A program made the translations under genes and the position numbers. The notes below the pieces were generated by a model. That model ran no database searches. It was not told the origin of the DNA and saw only the letters and a program-made list of their open reading frames with translations. From the NCBI GenBank assembly GCA_937925565.1, contig CALALM010000112.1:1-7254 (forward strand): DNA of 7,254 bases. Direction: 5' to 3'. Source of the DNA: an uncultured Centipeda sp. (lineage in GTDB: Bacteria; Bacillota; Negativicutes; Selenomonadales; Selenomonadaceae). Below are positions 1 to 5,359 of this stretch, in pieces; positions within the stretch are counted from its first letter, which is position 1, and the number at the start of each line of letters is the position of its first letter.

Positions 1-779
1 ATCCGAAACAGCTGCCGATCTGGCCGCTGCTCTTTATCACGGTTGCCTGCGGTGCGGTTTCGGGCTTCCATGCGACCCAGTCGCCGATCATGTCGCGCTG
101 CCTCAAAGATGAGCGCATGGGGCGGCCTGTCTTCTACGGTGCAATGGTCGCTGAGGGCATCATTGCACTCTGCTGGGCGGCTGCCGGCGCGACCTTCTAC
201 GACGGCACGGCAGGGCTCGGTGCGGCACTCAAGGAGGCGGGTCCCGGCGGTGTCGTCTATGAGGTCTGTAACGGCTTTATGGGTGCCATTGGGATCGGCG
301 GCGTGAGCATCGGTGCAATTCTTGCCATGCTCGGTGTTATTGCCTGCCCGATTACCTCCGGTGATACGGCGTTCCGCTCTGCACGTCTGACGCTTGCGGA
401 TTGGCTGAACATCCCGCAGAAGGAGGCACCGAAGCGCCTTATTATCGCTGTTCCGATGCTTGGTATCGGTCTTGTCCTCTCTCAGATGGACTTCTCCATC
501 ATCTGGCGCTACTTCTCGTGGGCGAATCAGACGCTTGCGATGATTACCCTCTGGATGGGCACGGCATACCTCTATCTGCATAAGCCGGGTTCGTATGCCT
601 ATGTTTTCGCTCTCGTACCCGCGATCTTCATGTCAGCAGTCACGACGACCTATCTCATGCAGGCTCCCGAGGGGTTTGGTCTTCCGACAAGCATCACCTA
701 TCCGGCAGGCATCGGCTTTGCCATTCTCTTTACAGGACTCTTCGTCCGTGCGTACATTTTGCGCAAGAGGACGCTTTGA
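1..779 (+). CDS. cstA: CstA family carbon starvation / peptide transporter, 3' part only
   Basis: This is the C-terminal 258 residues of a polytopic inner-membrane transporter; the gene begins before the window. The frame is open from base 3 to the TGA at 777-779. CstA family hallmarks are visible: ACGAVSGFHATQSP (visible residues 15-28), GRPVFYGAMVAEG just after it, ITSGDTAFRSAR (about 117-128) and FSWANQTLA with LWMGTAYLY (about 171-192). About six hydrophobic segments can be counted, with a short basic tail (LRKRTL). Characterised family members (E. coli CstA and BtsT) take up peptides or pyruvate during nutrient limitation; which substrate applies here cannot be read from the sequence. 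An intrinsic terminator follows 19 bases after the stop, so this is the last gene of its unit. The family call is very secure; the substrate is not. Confidence 0.95.
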   Translation, partial: PKQLPIWPLLFITVACGAVSGFHATQSPIMSRCLKDERMGRPVFYGAMVAEGIIALCWAAAGATFYDGTAGLGAALKEAGPGGVVYEVCNGFMGAIGIGGVSIGAILAMLGVIACPITSGDTAFRSARLTLADWLNIPQKEAPKRLIIAVPMLGIGLVLSQMDFSIIWRYFSWANQTLAMITLWMGTAYLYLHKPGSYAYVFALVPAIFMSAVTTTYLMQAPEGFGLPTSITYPAGIGFAILFTGLFVRAYILRKRTL

Positions 780-795
780 GCGAATTATGATTTTC

Positions 796-828
796 AAGCC
801 GTCGTGCACTTGCATGGCGGTTTTTCTT
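796..828 (+). terminator. Intrinsic terminator of cstA
   Basis: A 9-bp stem pairs 799-807 with 812-820 (two G-U pairs) around the loop ACTT, and is followed by TTTTTCTT at 821-828. It starts about 20 bases after the cstA stop. The end of its T tract overlaps the probable -35 element of the next promoter (TTGCAA, 827-832), so the two units are packed back to back. Confidence 0.8.
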
Positions 829-854
829 GCAAAAAAAAAAATATATGATACAAT
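827..854 (+). promoter_or_regulatory. Sigma-70-type promoter of the ybjN-like gene
   Basis: A -35-like TTGCAA (827-832) and a -10-like TACAAT (849-854) are separated by 16 bases. Most of the spacer is part of an unbroken run of eleven A residues (831-841). Transcription would start near 860, about 48 bases before the start codon. The A run overlaps the end of the -35 element, so a slippage change would alter spacing directly. The assignment rests on consensus matching only. Confidence 0.6.
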
Positions 855-867
855 AGTCACATATCAG

Positions 868-881
868 ACGGGGATCCCCGT
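868..881. repeat. 14-bp perfect palindrome in the ybjN-like leader
   Basis: ACGGGGATCCCCGT is perfectly self-complementary and lies just downstream of the predicted transcription start, 12 bases before the AAGGGAGG ribosome binding site. As DNA it could be an operator for a dimeric regulator. As RNA it could form a 5-bp stem with a GATC loop at the start of the message. No regulator is recognisable from the motif. Confidence 0.4.
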
Positions 882-908
882 TCTCATAGGATAAGGGAGG
901 AAATACAG

Positions 909-1400
909 ATGGCAAAGAATGAAGAGAATGACGTGCAGGAAGAGGCAGTAGAGACGGCTGCTCCCGAAGGCGCTTCAAAGGCGGAGAAATTTCAGACGTT
1001 CCTGAAGGAAAATGATATCAACTTCTTTGAATCGCAGACGCTTGCTGATGAATTCCATACGACGATCTTCCGTTCGCGCATTGAGGCGAAGGGGCAGATT
1101 ATGCCGATGGCGATCTTCATCGACGATAGCATCTTCACAATCATCCGTACGCAGGTCGCAACGGGCATCAACACAAAGAATGTTGAACGCATCAAAGGAT
1201 ATCTCAACAACCTCAATGCGGAGTATAAAATCTTCAAGTACTATCTCCGTGAGGATGGCAATATCTACCTCGATATCTGCGTCCCGTTCGTCGATGAGAC
1301 CTTCGACAGCCGTATGATCCAGACACTCCTGCCGATTCTCGTGCAGCAGCTTGAGACCGTCTATGAGGATCTCATGGCAGAGGTTTGGGCAAAGGACTAA
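909..1400 (+). CDS. YbjN-like / type III chaperone-fold protein of unknown function
   Basis: The gene encodes a 163-residue, probably cytoplasmic protein with no signal peptide or membrane segment. Residues 1-25 are acidic and low in complexity (NEENDVQEEAVE). From about residue 26 the pattern fits a YbjN-type alpha/beta domain: an N-terminal helix (KFQTFLKENDI), strands around IMPMAIFIDDSIFTIIRT (64-81), the helix NVERIKGYLNNLNAEYK (91-107), the strands IFKYYLREDGNIYLDICVPF, and a long C-terminal helix from about 134. The NxLN motif before the paired strands, which carry a DG turn, is typical of that fold. YbjN proteins in enterobacteria have been linked to stress and motility phenotypes, but no biochemical activity is established, so none is assigned here. 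The ATG has a strong AAGGGAGG site (893-900) with an 8-base spacer. The gene is monocistronic, with its own promoter and terminator. The family call is by pattern and could be wrong; the reading frame is secure. Confidence 0.7.
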   Translation: MAKNEENDVQEEAVETAAPEGASKAEKFQTFLKENDINFFESQTLADEFHTTIFRSRIEAKGQIMPMAIFIDDSIFTIIRTQVATGINTKNVERIKGYLNNLNAEYKIFKYYLREDGNIYLDICVPFVDETFDSRMIQTLLPILVQQLETVYEDLMAEVWAKD

Positions 1401-1416
1401 AGAGAGCAATATTGCG

Positions 1417-1449
1417 AGAGGCTGTTTCTTTCGGGAGGCAGTCTTTTTT
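1417..1449 (+). terminator. Intrinsic terminator of the ybjN-like gene
   Basis: A 9-bp stem, 1420-1428 with 1435-1443 (including three G-U pairs), closes a 6-base loop and is followed by six T residues (1444-1449). Up to three further pairs can form with the T tract from 1417-1419. A separate perfect 10-bp palindrome, GCAATATTGC (1406-1415), lies just upstream, close to the stop codon. Confidence 0.75.
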
Positions 1450-1473
1450 GATGAAAATACGTAGGTGTTCGGC

Positions 1474-1502
1474 TTGATTTTCATTTCAAATCTAGGTACA
1501 AT
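1474..1502 (+). promoter_or_regulatory. Sigma-70-type promoter of the polysaccharide deacetylase gene
   Basis: TTGATT (1474-1479) and TACAAT (1497-1502) are separated by the ideal 17 bases. The predicted start near 1509 gives a short leader of about 36 bases. TAACG occurs twice, six bases apart (1512-1516 and 1518-1522), right at the predicted start and may be incidental. Confidence 0.7.
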
Positions 1503-1544
1503 GATACGCGGTAACGATAACGTACGGTGCATGGGAGGGATGTC

Positions 1545-2378
1545 ATGGACTGGAAGAAGTTGATTGGCGGGCGACAGTTTTGGTCGCTCATTGCCGTCCT
1601 TCTCATTCTCCTTGGTGTCATTCTGATTGTCGGACATCCGCAGGAGGAGGAGGCGCCTGCGCCTCTGCCCGCAGCAGAGGATGATGTAAAGGTGCTCGTC
1701 CTCAACTATCATATGGTGAACTCCATGTTTATCTCGCTTGCAGTCGAGCCATCGGATTTTGATTGGCAGATGAAATACCTTGTTGATCACGGCTATCATT
1801 CGATCACGCCTGATGAGCTTTATGCCTTTCTTGCAGGGAAGGGAAGTCTACCTGACCGTCCCGTGCTCATCACCTTCGATGACGGCTATGTGGACAACTA
1901 TACAAATGCCTATCCGATTTTGAAGAAATACGATCTTAAGGCGACCATTTTTATTGTCACCGGTTTTGTCAGCAATCGTAAGGGATATCTCACATGGGAT
2001 CAGTTGCGTGAGATGGAGCAGAACGGCATTACTGCGCAGTCCCATACCGTAACTCATGCACCTCTACCGGAGCTGCCCGACGACCGTATTCGTGAGGAAC
2101 TGGTCGAGTCGAAACGGCAGGCAGAGGCGGAACTCGGACATCCCGTCGAGTACATTGCCTATCCGACGGGTGTACATGATCTGCACATCGTTGGAATTGC
2201 GAAGGAAGCGGGGTACAAGGGCGGCTTCACCGTCAAGTATGGTAACGTAGATCGTGCGAGCAACATCTATGCGCTCGAGCGTGTGCCCGTCTTCCGTACG
2301 GGAGCTACGAATGTAGATTTTGTCGATCGTCTGCACTATACATCGAATATCACGCAGTTTGGATGGACACGTAATTGA
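1545..2378 (+). CDS. Membrane-anchored CE4 polysaccharide deacetylase
   Basis: The gene encodes a 277-residue enzyme of the NodB-homology (carbohydrate esterase 4) family, which removes acetyl groups from N-acetylated glycans using a metal bound by one Asp and two His. Residues 1-10 are short and basic and 13-30 form one hydrophobic segment, so the protein is probably a signal-anchor protein with its catalytic domain in the periplasm. A Pro/Glu-rich linker (31-47) follows. Motif 1 is TFDDGY (110-115), with D112 and D113 as the expected base and metal ligand. Motif 2 is SHTVTH, with H167 and H171 as metal ligands. Motif 3 is AYPTG (205-209), as in the PgaB/YadE-like branch, and LERVPVF (244-250) sits near the end. 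The ATG at 1545 is preferred because GGGAGGG (1533-1539) precedes it; the in-frame GTG at 1527 lies upstream of that site. The gene has its own promoter and lies next to the OmpM gene. Peptidoglycan is a plausible substrate, but an exopolysaccharide cannot be excluded. Confidence 0.92.
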   Translation: MDWKKLIGGRQFWSLIAVLLILLGVILIVGHPQEEEAPAPLPAAEDDVKVLVLNYHMVNSMFISLAVEPSDFDWQMKYLVDHGYHSITPDELYAFLAGKGSLPDRPVLITFDDGYVDNYTNAYPILKKYDLKATIFIVTGFVSNRKGYLTWDQLREMEQNGITAQSHTVTHAPLPELPDDRIREELVESKRQAEAELGHPVEYIAYPTGVHDLHIVGIAKEAGYKGGFTVKYGNVDRASNIYALERVPVFRTGATNVDFVDRLHYTSNITQFGWTRN

Positions 2379-2382
2379 TAAC

Positions 2383-2425
2383 TTGTTGAGAATGTTTCTT
2401 ATATTAGAGAATATATTCAAAACAA
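2383..2425. repeat. AT-rich imperfect inverted repeat between the deacetylase and ompM genes
   Basis: TTGTT (2383-2387) pairs with AACAA (2421-2425). After a 2-base mismatch, GAATGT (2390-2395) pairs with ATATTC (2413-2418, one G-U pair). The inner TTCT/AGAA (2396-2399 with 2408-2411) continues the structure. It begins five bases after the deacetylase stop, but no T tract follows. It may therefore be a weak or factor-assisted terminator, an mRNA end stabiliser or a protein site. GAATATATTC (2409-2418) is itself a perfect palindrome. This is the only structure in the stretch before the ompM promoter, which is visibly AT-rich. Confidence 0.35.
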
Positions 2426-2449
2426 TAGGGCAATACGACATAACTCTAC

Positions 2450-2478
2450 TTTTCAAATGAAAGATATTATGCTATAAT
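2450..2478 (+). promoter_or_regulatory. Strong extended -10 promoter of ompM
   Basis: A perfect TATAAT (2473-2478) preceded by TGC gives an extended -10 element. TTTTCA (2450-2455) is a fair -35 element at 17-base spacing. The predicted start is near 2485, leaving a leader of about 110 bases. A consensus promoter fits an abundant outer-membrane protein. Confidence 0.8.
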
Positions 2479-2484
2479 GACAAA

Positions 2485-2594
2485 CGTTGAATCTGCGTAC
2501 AGGATGTTCGCGAGGGAACATGGATACTCCGTCCTCCTATATGCAGATCAGTATTTTATTGATTGTGGGAGATCCCCACAAAGGAGGAAGTCGT
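2485..2594 (+). promoter_or_regulatory. Structured ompM leader with a segment complementary to its ribosome binding site
   Basis: Several complementary segments are visible in the predicted leader. P1 pairs 2491-2499 with 2540-2548 (9 bp, one G-U pair). P2 inside it pairs ATGTTC (2504-2509) with GAACAT (2516-2521). P3 pairs TTGTGGG (2563-2569) with CCCACAA (2575-2581) and ends directly against the ribosome binding site AGGAGGA (2582-2588). TCCTCCT (2532-2538), inside the P1 loop region, is a perfect 7-base complement of that site. Pairing the two would cross P1, forming a pseudoknot or competing with it. This suggests control of ompM translation or message stability, but no known riboswitch class is recognised and folding was done by eye. 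Confidence 0.45.
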
Positions 2595-3902
2595 ATGAAG
2601 AAGACAATGGTAGCTGCTCTTGCGGCAGCACTGACGATCGGTGCTGCGTCCACGACGTTCGCTGCAGCGAATCCGTTCTCGGATGTACCGCGCGATCATT
2701 GGGCGTATGATGCTGTGACGCAGCTCGCTGCGGATGGTGTCATCGAGGGCTATGGCGACGGCACATATCGCGGCGACCGCAACATCACGCGTTATGAGAT
2801 GGCGCAGATGGTCGGCAAAGCGATGGCAAAGGGCGATATGTCTGCATCAGATCGCGCACTCGTCGACCGCCTCGCTGCTGAGTTTGCGGATGAGCTGAAC
2901 AACCTTGGCGTCCGTGTCTCGAACCTCGAGAAGAATGCCGATATGGTGAAGTGGACGGGTGAACTCCGTTATCGCTACTGGAGCCGCCGCAATGATCAGG
3001 AGCATGCAACAACTGCACCGAGCAAGAAGAACACAGATCAGCTCCAGTTCCGTCTCTTCCCGACGGCTGAGGTCAATGACCACTGGAAGGTCAAGGCGCG
3101 TCTCACGGCAGGCAACAATATGAAGACGGATTCAGGCGACAATAGTGTTAAGCTGACCTACGCCTATGCAGACGGCAGCTACGACAAGTTCAACGTCAAG
3201 CTCGGTAAGATGCCACTCTACTCAAATGTTGATGACGGTCTTGTCGTCGATGACTTCTTCTCAGGAGCACAGGTCACCTTTGGCAACAAGGTCAAGGTTC
3301 TTCTTGAGGCAGGCCGTTGGAATCTCGATGATGCAAACAATGCGATTGATGCCGGTGTAGCTGCGGGTGGCGACAAGGCGGCCAGCTATCAGGGCATTGA
3401 ATTCAGCTATGCCGACGGCAAGCTCTCCGGTGGTGTTAGCTATCGCCAGTTCTCCAGTGATGCGTTTAAGCATGTCGCATACTACAACAAGGGCGGCGAG
3501 CAGGAGGACAAGGCAGCAATTTGGTCGATTGGCGGAAAGTATCGCTTTGACAAGAATCTTGCGCTCGGCGGAGCCTATGCGCAGAACGCCAAGGCAGAAG
3601 AACTCAAGAAGGCTGCCAGTATCCAGCTCGACTACAAGGGAACGAAGAACTCTGATAAGGGTTCGTGGGGCGCATACCTTGCCTACCGTCACGTGGGTGC
3701 CAATGTAGGTCTCGCACCGACGTTCTCCACGGATCACCTTGGTGGGGCTGTCACGACATACGGAACGAAGGGGTTTGACCTTGGCGTTGGCTATGTTCCG
3801 TTCAAAAACGTTCTGACGCAGATGCAGTACTTCCGCGGCAAGGAGCTTATTTCGGGCAACAAGGCTCAGACGCTTTACGGTCGTGTCAGCTTCTTCTTCT
3901 AA
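2595..3902 (+). CDS. ompM: OmpM-type SLH-domain outer-membrane porin
   Basis: The gene encodes a 435-residue outer-membrane protein that is both porin and tether: in Negativicutes, OmpM/Mep45 proteins hold the outer membrane to peptidoglycan by binding its modified (polyamine-bearing) form through the SLH domain. Residues 1 to about 24 form a signal peptide (MKK, then an Ala-rich core, with TFA-A near the cleavage site). Residues 27-78 form one SLH domain, with FSDVPRDHWAYDAV, GVIEGYGDGTYR and the ITRYE signature. Residues 84-116 form a heptad-like stalk (LVDRLAAEFADELNNL). From about 117 to the end, alternating strands rich in Tyr and Phe form the barrel. The last residues, YGRVSFFF, end in Phe, as needed for BAM recognition. 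The ATG at 2595 has AAGGAGGA seven bases upstream and starts the signal peptide; the frame stays open to 2487, but that extension would precede the signal peptide. A strong promoter, a structured leader and a following terminator make it a single-gene unit. Confidence 0.94.
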   Translation: MKKTMVAALAAALTIGAASTTFAAANPFSDVPRDHWAYDAVTQLAADGVIEGYGDGTYRGDRNITRYEMAQMVGKAMAKGDMSASDRALVDRLAAEFADELNNLGVRVSNLEKNADMVKWTGELRYRYWSRRNDQEHATTAPSKKNTDQLQFRLFPTAEVNDHWKVKARLTAGNNMKTDSGDNSVKLTYAYADGSYDKFNVKLGKMPLYSNVDDGLVVDDFFSGAQVTFGNKVKVLLEAGRWNLDDANNAIDAGVAAGGDKAASYQGIEFSYADGKLSGGVSYRQFSSDAFKHVAYYNKGGEQEDKAAIWSIGGKYRFDKNLALGGAYAQNAKAEELKKAASIQLDYKGTKNSDKGSWGAYLAYRHVGANVGLAPTFSTDHLGGAVTTYGTKGFDLGVGYVPFKNVLTQMQYFRGKELISGNKAQTLYGRVSFFF

Positions 3903-3930
3903 GATGCGTTGATATTCAGCGGTTTACCGC

Positions 3931-3966
3931 ATAAAAACAGCACTGCAGTCGCAGTGCTGTTTTTAT
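3931..3966. terminator. Bidirectional terminator between ompM and the trpEG-HAD operon
   Basis: The stem ATAAAAACAGCACTGC (3931-3946) pairs perfectly over 16 bp with 3951-3966 around the loop AGTC. Five A residues on one side and five T residues on the other allow termination in both directions. It lies 28 bases after the ompM stop and 8 bases after the stop of the convergent HAD gene, so it isolates two convergent transcripts. Confidence 0.93.
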
Positions 3967-3974
3967 ATGCCCGA

Positions 3975-4787
3975 TTATAGTATCTCGCGCAGAATCCACG
4001 GTACAATCGGTTCTCTGCATAGCGGCGCAATCCGATCCGCTGCCGCCTTTGCCTCCTCCGAGGCATCCTCGGGGGCGATGCCAATGTCCGCCATGCGCAG
4101 GAGCTCGGCATCGTTCCCGTAGTCGCCGCAGGCGATGATACGCCGCCCCGCATAGGCGGGCATTGCATGCAGCACCTCTGCCATCGCGCCCTTGCTCGTG
4201 CCGGGCGGGACGAACTCGAGGTAGTTTTCCTCGGAGTAGAACGAGGTGGAGCATTGATCGATGCCAAGTTCCTGCGCCAGACGCTCCACAAAGGAAAGAT
4301 TGATGGGTGCATCACAGATAAAAAACTTCAGCCATGTCTCACGCTCGACTGTTTGCAGATTCGTGTGATTGACATTGTAGAACTCATCCGTGAGGCGTGG
4401 GTCGTCATTCGCCTCGGGGCTGAGGATATGGCAGTGCTCTGCCGTATAGACCTCGACGCAGGCTCGCGGGAACTGGTAGAGCACACGCGCAGCAAAGGTG
4501 CGCCAGAGGTCACCGACAAGCGTGCGTGTCTCGAGCACGCGATCTGCCGCGAGATCCTTGAGCATGGCGCCGTTGAAGAAGATGCTCGGTGCATTGACCG
4601 TGATTCCCTCGAGGTAGGGGAGGGCGGAGCCCGGTGTGCGTCCCGTTGCGGCAGCAAAGGCACCGCCTGCGGCGGTAAATGCATTGATGGCGCGCACGTT
4701 TTCCTCGGAGATCATCTCATAGCGCGGGATGAGTGTCCCGTCGAGATCACTGATCAGGAGGATGTCGTCATATCGTTTTTCGCTCAT
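3975..4787 (-). CDS. HAD-superfamily (Cof-type, IIB cap) phosphatase
   Basis: The gene encodes a 270-residue soluble phosphohydrolase of the Cof/YidA-like HAD group. Motif I is DLDGT (14-18), with D14 as nucleophile and D16 as general acid/base. Motif II is the Thr in ATGR (T48). Motif III is the Lys in TSKG (K199). Motif IV is GDYGND (221-226), with D222 and D226 as Mg ligands. The 100-140 residues between motifs II and III form the C2 (IIB) cap that selects the substrate. Members of this group dephosphorylate sugar phosphates, flavin or pyridoxal phosphates and similar metabolites, often loosely; the substrate here cannot be inferred. Its ATG overlaps the trpG stop by 4 bp (ATGA, 4784-4787), with GAGG at 4792-4795 inside trpG, so translation is probably coupled. 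It is the last gene of the operon, which ends at the shared terminator. Confidence 0.93.
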   Translation of the reverse strand: MSEKRYDDILLISDLDGTLIPRYEMISEENVRAINAFTAAGGAFAAATGRTPGSALPYLEGITVNAPSIFFNGAMLKDLAADRVLETRTLVGDLWRTFAARVLYQFPRACVEVYTAEHCHILSPEANDDPRLTDEFYNVNHTNLQTVERETWLKFFICDAPINLSFVERLAQELGIDQCSTSFYSEENYLEFVPPGTSKGAMAEVLHAMPAYAGRRIIACGDYGNDAELLRMADIGIAPEDASEEAKAAADRIAPLCREPIVPWILREIL

Positions 4788-5359
4788 AATACCTCGATAT
4801 CCGTCAGATAGTTCTCCATCATGGTGCGCCCATCGCGGGTCAGGATGGACTCGGGGTGAAACTGGATGCCTTCGATGGGGAGGGTTTTGTGCCGGACCCC
4901 CATAATCGTTCCGTCGCCGAGGTCACTCGTAATCTCAAGTATATCGGGCAGGCTTTCACGCTCGATGATGAGGGAGTGGTAGCGCGCGACCTGCGTGCCC
5001 ACCCGGATGTTCTGATAGATGCCCGTGCCGTGGTGACGGATGGGAGATGCCTTGCCGTGGACGATCTCGTGTGCACGGACGACACGACCGCCGAACACCT
5101 CGCCGATCGCCTGATGACCGAGGCAGATGCCGAGGATTGGTGTCTCTGCACCGAGTTCGTGAATGACTTTCTCGGTAATGCCCGCATCCTTTGGGAGTCC
5201 CGGACCGGGGGAGATCACGATGCCCTTGTATTTTTTTGCACGAATCTCGTCAATCGTTATTGCATCGTTTCGGACGACTTCGACCTCTGCGCCGAGGTTC
5301 GCGAGGAGCTGATAGACGTTATAGGTAAATGAGTCATAGTTGTCAAGCAAAAGCAGCAT
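4784..5359 (-). CDS. trpG: Anthranilate synthase component II (glutamine amidotransferase)
   Basis: The gene encodes a 191-residue class I glutamine amidotransferase that releases ammonia from glutamine and passes it to TrpE. The start MLLLLDNYDSFTYNV is typical of TrpG/PabA. SPGPGLP (50-56) forms the oxyanion region. The catalytic Cys is C79 in GICLGHQ, and the His/Glu partners are H168 and E170 in QFHPES. HGKASPI and the RYHSL segment (126-130) also fit the family. The length is normal for a stand-alone subunit. The gene overlaps the 3' end of trpE by 17 bp, with GGAG four bases before its ATG, which supports equimolar coupled synthesis. TrpG and PabA cannot be separated by sequence alone: the partner points to TrpG, but the subunit may also serve 4-amino-4-deoxychorismate synthase if no separate pabA exists. 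Confidence 0.95.
   Translation of the reverse strand: MLLLLDNYDSFTYNVYQLLANLGAEVEVVRNDAITIDEIRAKKYKGIVISPGPGLPKDAGITEKVIHELGAETPILGICLGHQAIGEVFGGRVVRAHEIVHGKASPIRHHGTGIYQNIRVGTQVARYHSLIIERESLPDILEITSDLGDGTIMGVRHKTLPIEGIQFHPESILTRDGRTMMENYLTDIEVL

Noticed and set aside
1527..1544. Upstream GTG start for the deacetylase
   Set aside because: It would place the GGGAGGG ribosome binding site inside the coding region. The ATG at 1545 has correct spacing and begins directly with the basic residues before the membrane anchor.
975..1799. A 274-codon open frame on the minus strand
   Set aside because: It runs across the ybjN-like gene, a terminator, a promoter and the start of the deacetylase, so it cannot be a real gene alongside them, and its translation shows no domain.
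2487..2594. N-terminal extension of the ompM reading frame
   Set aside because: The 36 extra codons precede a normal signal peptide, contain the ribosome binding site, and begin almost at the predicted transcription start without a ribosome binding site of their own.
4167..4811. A 214-codon open frame on the plus strand opposite the HAD gene
   Set aside because: It is the complement of a gene with all four HAD motifs intact and has no family features of its own.
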